Below are positions 47,613 through 57,145 of a stretch of 64,000 nucleotides of DNA, one piece after another; the first letter of the stretch is position 1; every line of letters begins with the position of its first letter. The DNA lies in NCBI RefSeq assembly GCF_001005305.1, contig NZ_LBMH01000005.1, forward strand, positions 310,001 to 374,000, written 5' to 3'. Under the pieces are notes generated by a model that saw nothing but the letters and a program-made list of their open reading frames with translations, searched no databases and was not told the origin of the DNA. The position numbers were made by a program, and so were the translations under genes. The DNA is from Kordia zhangzhouensis (GTDB lineage Bacteria > Bacteroidota > Bacteroidia > Flavobacteriales > Flavobacteriaceae).

Positions 47613-47942
47613 ATGTTTGAAATTTCTAGAAGTGAAAAAAACAATGAGTTTTACTTTAATTTAAAGGCAAAAAACGGACAAGTTATCTTATCCAGTGAAG
47701 GATATAAGGACAAAAGCGGTGCTAAGAATGGTATTGAATCTTGTAAAAAGAATTCATCTGATGATAGTAAGTTTGAACGTAAAACCGCTAAGAACGGAAA
47801 GTTTCATTTCAATTTAAAAGCAGGAAACGGACAAGTGATTGGAAGTAGCCAAATGTACGCTAGTGAAGCAGGAATGGAAAACGGTATTGAATCTGTAAAG
47901 AAAAATGCAGCAAATGCAGAAGTAAAAGACTTAACAGAATAA
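47613..47942 (+). CDS. YegP family (DUF1508) protein
   Basis: A 109-residue protein with two tandem DUF1508 repeats: residues 3-48 (FYFNLKAKNGQVILSSEGYK) and 54-98 (FHFNLKAGNGQVIGSSQMYA). Each has the FxFNLKAxNGQ motif with SAKNGIESCKKN-type helix. Small, cytoplasmic, often stress related. I chose ATG 47613, because the upstream extension to 47499 looks unrelated. It converges with ltaE on a shared terminator. Confidence 0.9.
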   Translation: MFEISRSEKNNEFYFNLKAKNGQVILSSEGYKDKSGAKNGIESCKKNSSDDSKFERKTAKNGKFHFNLKAGNGQVIGSSQMYASEAGMENGIESVKKNAANAEVKDLTE

Positions 47943-47961
47943 ACCCAAAAATATGTATAAA

Positions 47962-47989
47962 AAAAGCAGCTTAAAGAAGCTGCTTTTTT
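47962..47989. terminator. Shared terminator of the YegP gene and ltaE
   Basis: Stem agcagctt/aagctgct (47965-47972, 47977-47984) with A run before and T run after. The stop codon of ltaE lies directly at its right edge, so both convergent genes use it. Confidence 0.85.
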
Positions 47990-49012
47990 TTATATCACTT
48001 TTTGAATGTTTTTTAAGAATTGTTGGTGCATTTCTGCTGTATAATCCAAATGAGTAACTATTCGGAGTTTCCCGCTTCCCATTCCAATTAAATCAATTCC
48101 CATCTTTTCAAGTTTCTTCAAAAACATTTGTTCGTCTATATCATCTTGTAAATAAAAAATGATAATGTTTGTTTCAATCGGTTCTACTTTTTTAATAAAA
48201 GGTAAACTCTCAAGTATTTTACCAATCTCTTTTGCTTTTTCATGATCTTCTGTCAAACGATTCATATGATGATCTAATGCATATGTTCCAGCAGCTGCTA
48301 AATAACCTGCTTGGCGCATTCCGCCTCCCAAAATTTTACGAATACGTAGTGCTTTATGGATAGTTTCTTCATCTCCCAACAATACAGATCCTACAGGACA
48401 ACCCAGCCCTTTTGATAAACATACCGAGATAGTATCAAACAGTTTTCCATACTGTGCCGGTGTTTCTCCTTTTGCCACCAATGCGTTCCACAATCGTGCG
48501 CCATCCAAATGAAAACCTAATCCATGTGCTCGAGCAACCGCATGAATTTTTTCTATTTCGTGAAAATCCCAGCATGCGCCTCCTCCTCGATTGGCTGTGT
48601 TTTCTATAGCAATCAGGGCTGTGAGTGGACTGTGATAAAAGTCTGGCGGATTGATTGCCGCTTTGGCTTGTTCTGCTGTAAACATCCCACGATGACCATC
48701 AATCAATTTGCAAGAAGCCCCACTATTAAAACTTACGCCGCCACCTTCGTAATTATATATATGAGCATCTTTATCGCAAATCACTTGATCGCCTGGATTG
48801 GTATGAATTTTAATCGCAGTTTGATTGGCCATTGTCCCACTAGGAAAAAATAGTGCCGCTTCTTTGCCAAACATTTCTGCTACTTTTTGCTCTAAATGAT
48901 TGATAGATTCGTCTTTTTTAAATACATCATCACCTACTTTTGCTGCAAACATCGCTTCTAACATTTTTGAAGTAGGTCGAGTAACAGTATCGCTTATTAA
49001 ATTAATTCGCAT
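47990..49012 (-). CDS. ltaE: Low-specificity L-threonine aldolase
   Basis: A 340-residue PLP enzyme cleaving L-threonine or allo-threonine to glycine and acetaldehyde. The N-terminus is INLISDTVTRPTSKMLEAMF, the glycine-rich loop AALFFPSGTMANQTAI, and the lysine-bearing SVCLSKGLGCPVGSVL. GLGFHLDGARLWNA gives the PLP-pocket aspartate. ATG 49012 was chosen; an extension to 49090 has no family similarity. The metalloprotease gene is 40 bases upstream on the same strand. Confidence 0.92.
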   Translation of the reverse strand: MRINLISDTVTRPTSKMLEAMFAAKVGDDVFKKDESINHLEQKVAEMFGKEAALFFPSGTMANQTAIKIHTNPGDQVICDKDAHIYNYEGGGVSFNSGASCKLIDGHRGMFTAEQAKAAINPPDFYHSPLTALIAIENTANRGGGACWDFHEIEKIHAVARAHGLGFHLDGARLWNALVAKGETPAQYGKLFDTISVCLSKGLGCPVGSVLLGDEETIHKALRIRKILGGGMRQAGYLAAAGTYALDHHMNRLTEDHEKAKEIGKILESLPFIKKVEPIETNIIIFYLQDDIDEQMFLKKLEKMGIDLIGMGSGKLRIVTHLDYTAEMHQQFLKNIQKVI

Positions 49013-49052
49013 TCTTTGCTTTTTGGGTTTTTGGTAAATATAAATTGTAAAT

Positions 49053-51467
49053 CTAAAATCCGCAACTATCAGTTCCAATTGGCGAACCATCTGGAATTTT
49101 TGGAGATGTTTCTAAAACAAACTTTTCAGGATTTTTTTTAAATCTAGCTATAGTTTCTAAATAATAATCTTGATATGGCTTCTCTGTTTCCAAAAAATTC
49201 CTTGACTTGATTGTTTTCTCTATCTTATTTAATGCATAAATACTTTGCGCCTTAACTGCTGGAGAAGAAGCCTCATGTTGAACTAAATTCATTAAGTGTT
49301 TTAGCACATTTGTATTTATTGCAAATCCAATCTGACTTTCGTATGAATTAGCATATGTTTTATATATAGTGTTTTGCAATACTTCTTGAAGCATTTCGTC
49401 AAAACCTAGCTGATTAGGACTTAAGCTTTTTTGCTGAAGTAATCGTGCAATGCGCTCAGGATGAAATAAAAATCGTAAAGTCATATCGCTTGCTGTTGTT
49501 GCTGGAGCTAAAGCATCAAAAGCGACTCCTGTATTTCCTTTAAACGATTCGCGAGAACGACCATACCCAAAAGCTCTTGGTGGAAATAAAGCCAGTTTAT
49601 CTTCAGGAATTTTTAAGGTTTTGGCATCTATCGTTTTTAATATTGCCTTCAACGCTTCCCGTTGCATCTTCGCATCAACCGTTTGCACTATTAATTGTCC
49701 ATCATTTTTGGTTGCGTAATTATATTCTAATCCTCCAATCAACTTAGACGTAGCTTCTGTTTGGTATCGATGAAAAAAATACAACGGCACAAACACGTCT
49801 TCCAACACCGTATACGGTTCATAACTGCGAATATTTTCTTTCGAGAAATTCTTAATCGCCAATTCACGTACTCTCAATACATTTTCCAATTCTTCTGAAG
49901 CACTCTTTCCATTATCCCACAAATGTGCTTTGGCATGCGCACCACCAGCAGGCCGTGCATCTGCATCTGAAATAAAACGATGTCCCGCTTTGTATGCATC
50001 ACTTAATATTTTTTGCAATTCTTCTTTTTCAGCTTCCGCAGAAGGAAATTCTGCATAAGAATAGGCTACAGTTACTTTATCCCACAAACCAATTCCGGTA
50101 GCATATGCCTCCGACAAATCAATTTTTCCATTTGTAATTTTTACTGTAGGATGCGGATAATCCATTACAGAACTTCTATTGTTGGTACTCGCTACAAAAT
50201 TATGCGCAAAACCAATCGTGTGACCTACTTCATGTGCCGATAATTGCCGAATTCTTGCCAGCGCCATTTGCAACATAGGTTCATAATTAGCATCATTGGT
50301 CGCGAAGGGCTGATTCATCAGAGCTTGAGCGATCAAAAAATCTTGACGAATACGTAAACTTCCCAAACTCACATGTCCTTTGATAATTTCTCCTGTTCGA
50401 GGATCTACTACACTTGCTCCATAACTCCAACCTCTTGTAGAACGGTGTACCCATTGAATAACATTATAACGCACATCCATTGGATCGGCGTCTTTAGGTA
50501 GCATTTTTACTTGAAAAGCATTGGAATAACCTATTTCCTCATATGCTTCATTCCACCAACGTGCGCCATCTAATAAAGCAGAACGTACAGGCTCAGGCGT
50601 TCCAGGGTCGAGGTAATAAATAATAGGTTTTTTTGCTTCACTTTTTTTAGCTCTAGGATTTTTCTTTTCTAACCGATGACGTGTTACAAAACGCTTCAAC
50701 ATAGGTTCTTGAATAGGAGAAGCATAATCATAGTAAGAAATACTAATGGCGCCACTACGAGGATCAAAAACTCTTGACTGGTATTGATTATCAGGCAACT
50801 CTACAAACGAATGATGCTGTATAACAGATACTAATGATGCATTTGGCGTCACACTTTTTATATAATTTCCTTTTGGTTCTCCGTTAAAAGTTAATAGTGC
50901 TTCAAACTCTACATTTTTAGGAAATGCTTTTACACGTTCTAAAGCAATAGCGCTTTTAGTAGTATCTAATTTGTATTTTCCTTGTTTCGATTTGGCTAAA
51001 CTTTCAATCACTCCATGAGTATCTTGTAATAAAAAAGGGGTCAAATCAATCGTATATTTTTGATCTTTTTCTGAAACAATTGGAAATCCAAATAAAACCG
51101 ATCTTGCAAATGCTTGTTCTACACTTTTACGTTCAAGATCATTCGTTGTATTAGCACGGTATTGTAAATTCGGCTGAATTAGTAGTAGCTTATTGCCCAT
51201 TTTTTGAAATTGTACTACCACTCCATCGCCTATTTGCCCTCTGTCCAATCCGATATCGTTAGAACCTATACCACTAGCTAGCGAATACACATACAAAAAA
51301 TCTTCATTCAGCTTTTCTACCTCTAGAAATATCTTGTCTGTTTTCTCTTCATAAGAAAAATTAAAAAATCCACTGTATTGCTGCCTAAAATGTTGCTTGC
51401 TTTTTTCTTGAGAAAAACACAACACACTGCTTAAAGAAATGAAAATGAAAAAAATATATGCTTTCAT
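49053..51467 (-). CDS. Secreted zinc-dependent metalloprotease (DUF5117/DUF5118)
   Basis: An 804-residue exported protease with signal MKAYIFFIFISLSSVLCFS. DUF5118 and DUF5117-type regions cover residues 30-300 (FLYVYSLASGIGSNDIGLDR), followed by the zinc site QLSAHEVGHTIGFAHNF near residue 415 and SVMDYPHP, the usual family sequence. The C-terminal region (residues 650-800) is helical. Presumably acts in the periplasm or outside the cell; substrate unknown. The next gene on the strand, ltaE, is unrelated. Confidence 0.88.
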   Translation of the reverse strand: MKAYIFFIFISLSSVLCFSQEKSKQHFRQQYSGFFNFSYEEKTDKIFLEVEKLNEDFLYVYSLASGIGSNDIGLDRGQIGDGVVVQFQKMGNKLLLIQPNLQYRANTTNDLERKSVEQAFARSVLFGFPIVSEKDQKYTIDLTPFLLQDTHGVIESLAKSKQGKYKLDTTKSAIALERVKAFPKNVEFEALLTFNGEPKGNYIKSVTPNASLVSVIQHHSFVELPDNQYQSRVFDPRSGAISISYYDYASPIQEPMLKRFVTRHRLEKKNPRAKKSEAKKPIIYYLDPGTPEPVRSALLDGARWWNEAYEEIGYSNAFQVKMLPKDADPMDVRYNVIQWVHRSTRGWSYGASVVDPRTGEIIKGHVSLGSLRIRQDFLIAQALMNQPFATNDANYEPMLQMALARIRQLSAHEVGHTIGFAHNFVASTNNRSSVMDYPHPTVKITNGKIDLSEAYATGIGLWDKVTVAYSYAEFPSAEAEKEELQKILSDAYKAGHRFISDADARPAGGAHAKAHLWDNGKSASEELENVLRVRELAIKNFSKENIRSYEPYTVLEDVFVPLYFFHRYQTEATSKLIGGLEYNYATKNDGQLIVQTVDAKMQREALKAILKTIDAKTLKIPEDKLALFPPRAFGYGRSRESFKGNTGVAFDALAPATTASDMTLRFLFHPERIARLLQQKSLSPNQLGFDEMLQEVLQNTIYKTYANSYESQIGFAINTNVLKHLMNLVQHEASSPAVKAQSIYALNKIEKTIKSRNFLETEKPYQDYYLETIARFKKNPEKFVLETSPKIPDGSPIGTDSCGF

Positions 51468-51577
51468 CTGAACTAGATTTTAAGGTTGCAAAAACCTAAG
51501 ACATATTACTTTTTGAAGTTATCGTTAGAATTGTCTTGGTTTTTCATTTTTGCGCTATGAATATACATAAAACATCT

Positions 51578-51585
51578 TATTTTTG
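51578..51585 (+). promoter_or_regulatory. Candidate -7 box of the prfB promoter
   Basis: TATTTTTG fits TAnnTTTG and is 20 bases before the prfB ATG. The -33 TTG is not found at ideal spacing, so confidence is limited. Confidence 0.35.
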
Positions 51586-51605
51586 TAGGAATAAAAACAA
51601 TAAAC

Positions 51606-52713
51606 ATGATAACTTCAGATCACGTAAAAGATCTTATTGATCGCCTTGGTGCGTTAAGGAGGTATCTTTGACATAGATGCCAAACGAATTGAGATTGCCA
51701 ACGAAGAAGAAAAAACATATGCGCCAGATTTTTGGGACACCCCAAGAGAAGCTGAGGCTATAATGAAAAGACTTCGAGGAGAAAAAAAATGGGTGGAAGA
51801 TTACAACTCAGTAGCTACACTTATTGGAGACCTTGAAGTATTGTATGATTTTTACAAAGAAGGAGATGCTACTGCTGCTGAAGTAGAAGCCCAGTTTGAA
51901 AAAACAATTGCCAAAGTTGAAGACTTGGAGTTCCGAAACATGTTATCTGACGAAGGCGATAATATGAGTGCTGTATTACAAATTACAGCTGGTGCTGGTG
52001 GAACAGAGAGCTGTGATTGGGCGAGCATGTTGATGCGTATGTACTTAATGTTTGCAGAAAAACAAGGGTACAAAATCAAAGAGCTCAACTATCAAGAAGG
52101 CGATGTAGCAGGAATAAAAACCGTAACACTTGAAATAGAAGGTGATTATGCCTTTGGTTGGTTAAAAGGTGAAAATGGCGTACATCGATTGGTGCGTATT
52201 TCTCCTTTTGACAGTAACGCCAAACGACATACGTCATTTGCTTCTGTATATGTGTATCCGTTGGTAGATGACACAATCGAAATTGAAATCAATCCTGCGG
52301 ATATTGAAATTACAACCGCGCGTTCTAGTGGTGCTGGTGGACAAAATGTAAACAAAGTTGAAACCAAAGTTCAGCTGACTCACAAGCCAACAGGAATTCA
52401 AATTTCATGCTCTGAAACAAGATCACAACATGATAATCGTACCAGAGCTATGCAAATGTTAAAATCACAGTTGTATGAAATTGAGCTTAAAAAGCAAATG
52501 GAAGCACGTGACGATATTGAAGCTGGCAAAATGAAGATTGAGTGGGGATCGCAAATCCGCAATTACGTAATGCACCCATATAAATTGGTAAAAGATGTTC
52601 GTACAGGACATGAAACCGGAAACGTAGATGCAGTAATGGATGGATATATTGATGAGTTCCTAAAATCGTATTTAATGTCGATGGGACAACAAAAAGAAAG
52701 CAACGAATTATAA
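51606..52713 (+). CDS. prfB: Peptide chain release factor 2, programmed +1 frameshift
   Basis: A 368-residue release factor read from ATG 51606. Codon 22 is an in-frame TGA at 51669-51671, and the conserved sequence continues in the +1 frame from 51670, giving the classical RF2 autoregulatory frameshift. The protein has the RF2 stop-recognition SPF in [10 protein letters not shown] and the GGQ in [13 protein letters not shown], which catalyses release of the peptide. It decodes UAA and UGA. Total length is close to the E. coli protein. The first 21 codons are a separate short frame that is easily missed. Confidence 0.97.
51657..51671 (+). promoter_or_regulatory. RF2 frameshift site (AGGAGG-TAT-CTT-TGA)
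   Basis: aggaggtat ctt tga: a Shine-Dalgarno-like AGGAGG stretch at 51657-51662, slippery CTT at 51666-51668, and a TGA stop followed by C, identical in layout to the E. coli RF2 site. Low RF2 favours slipping and continued translation. Confidence 0.95.
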
Positions 52714-52772
52714 ACAAAGAGTGTGTTCTATAATTTTACTATACTTGTAACAGCTAACTTAATTCAGAAAAA

Positions 52773-53390
52773 ATGATTATTTATGGAACTGGTTCCAAAG
52801 ATTTAGGAACTCGAAAATTACAAGGAGCCAAATGTCCAAATTGTGAAGCGAATGAGATTCACGTTCAAGCAGTTTCCAAGTATTTTGATGTGTTTTGGAT
52901 TCCTATTTTACCTTATTCAAAAAAATACTTTTCCATTTGTGGACACTGTAAACAAGTCTTGAAAAAGAAGGAAATGCCGCAACAAATAAAGGACAAATTA
53001 GAAGTTGAAAAACATCATTTTAAAACGCCTATCTATTTATTTACGGGTATAGTACTTATAGCATTTTTGATTGCTTATTTATTTTATGATGCGAGCAAAG
53101 ATAGAGAACAACTTATGGTACATGTCAAAAATTTAGAACCAAAAGATGTGATTGTTTTTGATGTATTATCTAAAGAATATTCCTTTGCGGAAGTTGTGCA
53201 ACATTCCAACGACACTATTTATATGTACTATGGAAATTATACGGTTGATAAAGCTCCATCTCAACACGAAGTTGATGAAAAACGTAAAGAATTAGCTGAT
53301 TTTTTCTCGGAAGATGTTTTCTATTTTACCCAAAAGCAAATTGATTCTTTACATGAAAAAGGTGAAATCAAAACTATTTTTAAATACTAA
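52773..53390 (+). CDS. Zinc-ribbon single-pass membrane protein
   Basis: A 205-residue protein. An N-terminal zinc ribbon uses two CxxC pairs (AKCPNCEANEI and SICGHCKQVL, about residues 25 and 63), with FDVFWIPILPYSKKYF between them. One transmembrane helix follows (PIYLFTGIVLIAFLIAYLFY near 88-107), and a C-terminal soluble domain ends it. The family is seen across flavobacteria but its function is unknown. It is 6 bases ahead of arsC and likely shares its transcript. Confidence 0.72.
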   Translation: MIIYGTGSKDLGTRKLQGAKCPNCEANEIHVQAVSKYFDVFWIPILPYSKKYFSICGHCKQVLKKKEMPQQIKDKLEVEKHHFKTPIYLFTGIVLIAFLIAYLFYDASKDREQLMVHVKNLEPKDVIVFDVLSKEYSFAEVVQHSNDTIYMYYGNYTVDKAPSQHEVDEKRKELADFFSEDVFYFTQKQIDSLHEKGEIKTIFKY

Positions 53391-53396
53391 AAAATC

Positions 53397-53738
53397 ATGC
53401 TAAAAATATATCATAACCCAAGATGCCGAAAATCTAGAGAAGGTTTGGCAATTTTGGAAGCCTCAGGAAAAGATTTTGAAATTGTTAACTATCTTGACGC
53501 CCCTCTTTCTGTAGAAAATTTAACAGAAATCATTCAACTATTAAAAATTTCACCCATTGAATTAATTCGCACCAGCGAAAATATATGGAAAGAAAATTAT
53601 AAAGGAAAAGAACTTTCAAATGCTGAAATCATTCAAGCAATGGCTGAACATCCAAAACTCATTGAACGACCAATTGTTATTCACAATCAAAAAGCTGTAA
53701 TTGGTAGGCCTCCAGAAAAAATTAATGACATACTATAA
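53397..53738 (+). CDS. arsC: Arsenate reductase, glutaredoxin-type (ArsC/Spx family)
   Basis: A 113-residue protein with the active-site cysteine in IYHNPRCRKSREGLAIL and the arginine triad site in LIERPIVIHNQKAVIGRPP. Reduces arsenate to arsenite with glutaredoxin/glutathione-type donors in known enzymes; some relatives of this family have other substrates. It lies far from the arsR/DUF6428 pair at 27 kb. It follows the zinc-ribbon gene by 6 bases and ends in a strong terminator. Confidence 0.85.
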   Translation: MLKIYHNPRCRKSREGLAILEASGKDFEIVNYLDAPLSVENLTEIIQLLKISPIELIRTSENIWKENYKGKELSNAEIIQAMAEHPKLIERPIVIHNQKAVIGRPPEKINDIL

Positions 53739-53743
53739 AAAAG

Positions 53744-53776
53744 AAAAAACCAGTGAATTCACTGGTTTTTTCTTTT
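53744..53776 (+). terminator. Terminator after arsC
   Basis: Stem aaaaaaccagtga/tcactggtttttt (53744-53771) and T run immediately after the stop. Confidence 0.88.
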
Positions 53777-53873
53777 AACAGAACTTTAACCTTCATTGGT
53801 TAAACCATAGCTTTTCTTTGCAGTCAAAAAGTACAGTAAACCAAAAAGCTATACTAAGAAAACTACTCACTAC

Positions 53874-56318
53874 ATGAAAAAACTATTTCTATTCCTATGT
53901 TTAATAGGAACTGTTTCTACTGTATTCTCACAAAACAGAAATACTTCTAAAAAAGTAACTATTACTGGAACAGTTTATGAAAAAACAACCAAACAACCTT
54001 TAGAATTCGCTACAATTATTTTTCAAGATTCTGCAAAAAAAAGACCAATTACAGGTGGTATAACAAACAATAAAGGTACTTTTTCTATTGAAGTTGATGC
54101 TGACACGTATGACATTCGCTTCGAATTTATTTCTTTCGAAACCCAAGAGATAAAAAATAAACCTCTGTATGAAAATATGTCTATTGGAGAAATATATCTC
54201 TCGGAAGATTCCCAAAGTTTGCAAGCCGTAGAAATTATAGCAGAGAAAACAACTGTTGATATTAAACTTGATAAAAAAATATACAATGTTGGAAAAGATT
54301 TAACAGTACGTGGTGGAACTGTTAGTGACGTATTAGATAATGTTCCTTCTGTTTCTGTTGATGTAGAAGGAAATGTGTCGCTTCGTGGTAATGAAAATGT
54401 TCGTATCCTTATCAACGGAAAACCTTCTGGATTAGTTGGATTGAATTCTACAGATGCATTACGACAACTGCCTGCAGATGCAATAGAGAAAGTAGAAATC
54501 ATTACCTCTCCATCGGCACGATATGATGCTGAAGGAACGGCTGGAATTTTAAATATTATTCTTCGTCGTAGTAAATTGCAGGGAATTAATGGTGCAATCT
54601 CTACAAACGTTTCTTACCCATTAGGTTATGGTGTTTCTGGAAATATCAATTACCGTACGGGTGATTTCAATTTTTTCACAACTTCTGGTTACAATTATCG
54701 TGAAGTGCCTGGAAATTCAAATACTTTTACCGAATACTTCAATGGAGATAATCCCAATACTTTCTTGAATGAAGATCGTGATTTTGACCGTACCCAAAAA
54801 GGTATTAATACCAATCTTGGTGTAGAATGGTATATAAATGATAAAACTTCGTTAACCGCAACCGTTTTTTATCGTGACAGTAATGATGAGAGTGAAACAG
54901 CTAACATTTTAACACAATACGATGCCGATTTTAATGTCACAAATGTAAGTAGCCGTTTTGACCCTGAAACAGAAGATGATACTACACTTCAATATGCTGT
55001 GAATTTTGACAAAAATTTTGAAAAAAGCGGACATAAATTGACTGCTGATTTTCAATATGAAAATAGTCGTGAAGCGGAAAACTCTTTTATTTTAGTAGAC
55101 AATATTTTGTCTGAGCAAGTAGCTACTATTGAAGAGCAAGACCGTTTATTATTGCAAACAGACTATGTAGTTCCAACAAGTGAAACAGCTCAATTTGAAT
55201 TTGGCTACCGTGGAAACTTTTTAGATTTAACTACTGATTATTTAGTTGCTTTTCTTGAAAATGATGTGTTTGTTCCTGATGCCAACTTAAGTAATGTATT
55301 GAATTACCGTGAATATGTAAATGCTATTTACTCTCAATATGGTAATAAAATCAATGATAAATTTTCCTTTTTAGTAGGATTACGAATGGAAAGTACTCGT
55401 ATTACAATTGATCAATTAACAAGTAGTGATTTTGATCGAAAAAATTATATTGGTTTTTTCCCTACCATCAATTTAGGATATGAAATTAACGAAAATCAAA
55501 GCATTACTTTAGGATACAATCGAAGAATTAGACGACCACGCTCGCGATTTATCAACCCATTCCCTTCTCGTTCGAGTATTACGAACGTTTTTCAAGGAAA
55601 TCCAGATATTGACCCAAGCTATTCTAACGGAGTTGATCTTGGATATTTGAATCGTATAGGGAAATTTACGTTAAATACTTCTGTGTATTTTCAACGCTCA
55701 ACCGATGTCTTTAATTTCATCAGTGAAGATACCGGTCAAACGGTGCTTCTAAATGGTGAGGAAGTGCCAATTATACGACGAACTCCAATCAACTTAGCAA
55801 GAAATGATCGTTTTGGTTTCGAATTTACTGTAACATATAATCCTTCTAGAAAATGGCGGTTGAACGGAAACTTTAACCTTTTTCAATCTTACAATCGAGG
55901 AGAGTTTAACGGAACAAATTTTGATGCTGACAATTTAAGTTGGTTTGTTCGTGTAAATAATAAAGTAACGCTTCCTGGAAGTATCGATTGGCAAACCCGT
56001 TTATTTTATAGCGGTCCTAATGAAGATGCTCAAAATATTCGTAAAGGTTTGTTTTCAGCTAATTTAGCTTTTAGCAAAGACTTATTTGATGAAAACGCTT
56101 CAATTGCGTTCAATGTTAGTGATGTCTTCAATTCCAGAAAAAGACGTTCAGAATCTTTTACTGATACCTTCTTTAGTGAAGGAGAATTTCAATGGAGAGA
56201 GCGTACCTTCAACCTTTCCTTTACATATCGTTTTAATCAGAAAAAGAAAAATGAACGCAACAGAGGAAATAACAATGATGATGATGGAGATGATGGCGGA
56301 TTTAGAGCAACACCATAA
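53874..56318 (+). CDS. TonB-dependent receptor, OMP_b-brl_3 type
   Basis: An 814-residue outer-membrane protein with signal MKKLFLFLCLIGTVSTVFSQ. A carboxypeptidase-regulatory-like domain covers about residues 28-110 (ITGTVYEKTTKQPLEFATII), then the plug with RGNENVRILINGKPSGLVG and IEKVEIITSPSARYDAEGTA, and an outer-membrane beta-barrel (OMP_b-brl_3) to the end. The C-terminus is an unusual Asn/Asp tail (RGNNNDDDGDDGG). Ligand unknown; no SusD partner is present, so it is not a glycan PUL pair. Confidence 0.88.
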   Translation: MKKLFLFLCLIGTVSTVFSQNRNTSKKVTITGTVYEKTTKQPLEFATIIFQDSAKKRPITGGITNNKGTFSIEVDADTYDIRFEFISFETQEIKNKPLYENMSIGEIYLSEDSQSLQAVEIIAEKTTVDIKLDKKIYNVGKDLTVRGGTVSDVLDNVPSVSVDVEGNVSLRGNENVRILINGKPSGLVGLNSTDALRQLPADAIEKVEIITSPSARYDAEGTAGILNIILRRSKLQGINGAISTNVSYPLGYGVSGNINYRTGDFNFFTTSGYNYREVPGNSNTFTEYFNGDNPNTFLNEDRDFDRTQKGINTNLGVEWYINDKTSLTATVFYRDSNDESETANILTQYDADFNVTNVSSRFDPETEDDTTLQYAVNFDKNFEKSGHKLTADFQYENSREAENSFILVDNILSEQVATIEEQDRLLLQTDYVVPTSETAQFEFGYRGNFLDLTTDYLVAFLENDVFVPDANLSNVLNYREYVNAIYSQYGNKINDKFSFLVGLRMESTRITIDQLTSSDFDRKNYIGFFPTINLGYEINENQSITLGYNRRIRRPRSRFINPFPSRSSITNVFQGNPDIDPSYSNGVDLGYLNRIGKFTLNTSVYFQRSTDVFNFISEDTGQTVLLNGEEVPIIRRTPINLARNDRFGFEFTVTYNPSRKWRLNGNFNLFQSYNRGEFNGTNFDADNLSWFVRVNNKVTLPGSIDWQTRLFYSGPNEDAQNIRKGLFSANLAFSKDLFDENASIAFNVSDVFNSRKRRSESFTDTFFSEGEFQWRERTFNLSFTYRFNQKKKNERNRGNNNDDDGDDGGFRATP

Positions 56319-56326
56319 AATTACTC

Positions 56327-56359
56327 AAGCTGCAAATATTATTTTTGCAGCTTTTTTTA
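56327..56359 (+). terminator. Terminator after the TonB receptor
   Basis: Stem aagctgcaaa/tttgcagctt (56327-56336, 56344-56353) followed by a T run, directly downstream of the stop. Confidence 0.87.
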
Positions 56360-56467
56360 TACGATTTAACTTACGTAAAAATTGCCGAATTAATGTAAAA
56401 CATAGGTTTTTCCTCGTGTCATATATTACTTTTTTGTACTTTAGAATTTTATAAAATACATCATCTA

Positions 56468-57064
56468 ATGGCACACGCAGCACCTAAAACAGAAAGTACC
56501 GATCGTGTAAAATTACCTTTTACTTTTGATGCAGAAAAAATGGTAGCAGAATTTGAAGCATTAAAATTGAATAATTTTGAATATTACAATGTCATTCCGC
56601 TACGTGCGCCGGCACATACAGTGGATACTTCATTGCCTTTTCCTCCTCCTGCAGATGATTATGCGGATGGTTCTTGGTGTGATTGGATGGACACAAACTA
56701 TTTACAAAGTTCACCGTATTTGAATGAAGTTATTGATTTTTTTAAGGCCAATACTACCGTAACTCTTGTTCGGTTGTTACGCTTGGCTCCACATTCGATA
56801 GTGCAAGAACACACAGACCCAACTTTGGGCTTGGAAGTGCACAAATCAGTAATTCGTTTAACAGTTCCTATTCTAAATAAAGAAGGAATTCAATTTTTTC
56901 TAAATAATTCTGAAGTACGCATGCAACCTGGAGAATGTTGGTATTTACGTCTCACAGATCCGCATAGAGTTTTAAACAATGGTGATACTGAGCGTGTCAA
57001 TTTAACAATTGATATGATTCCAAATGAGTGGATTCGAAATATCATCAGAGAAAGTGACGTTTAA
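56468..57064 (+). CDS. Aspartyl/asparaginyl beta-hydroxylase-domain oxygenase
   Basis: A 198-residue non-haem iron, 2-oxoglutarate-type oxygenase. It has HTDPTLGLEVHKS near residue 117, holding the iron-binding His and Asp, followed by VIRLTVPI and a distal histidine in LTDPHRVLNNGD near residue 175 with the arginine for 2-oxoglutarate. It is cytoplasmic and resembles the AspH domain that hydroxylates Asp or Asn side chains. It converges on the GG-leader peptide 57146-57313, which may or may not be its target. Confidence 0.82.
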   Translation: MAHAAPKTESTDRVKLPFTFDAEKMVAEFEALKLNNFEYYNVIPLRAPAHTVDTSLPFPPPADDYADGSWCDWMDTNYLQSSPYLNEVIDFFKANTTVTLVRLLRLAPHSIVQEHTDPTLGLEVHKSVIRLTVPILNKEGIQFFLNNSEVRMQPGECWYLRLTDPHRVLNNGDTERVNLTIDMIPNEWIRNIIRESDV

Positions 57065-57085
57065 TTTTCAGAGTTAAAAAAAAGA

Positions 57086-57120
57086 ACCTGTTTTAAAAGT
57101 TAAACTTTTAAAACAAGCTC
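57086..57120. terminator. Terminator between the oxygenase and peptide C
   Basis: A long AT-rich stem around tgttttaaaagtt/aacttttaaaaca (57090-57116) with an A run on the left and T-rich tract on the right, so it can serve both convergent genes. Confidence 0.75.
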
Positions 57121-57145
57121 TTTTCTTGACAACTGTCGTTTTTTT

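Noticed and set aside
48524-48853. 109-codon plus-strand ORF opposite threonine aldolase
   Set aside because: Antisense shadow of a conserved PLP enzyme.
51763-52713. prfB starting at ATG 51763
   Set aside because: This would drop the conserved N-terminal domain; the frameshift site upstream explains the full protein.
54023-54502. 159-codon minus-strand ORF inside the TonB receptor
   Set aside because: Antisense to the conserved plug domain, Ser/Thr-rich shadow composition.
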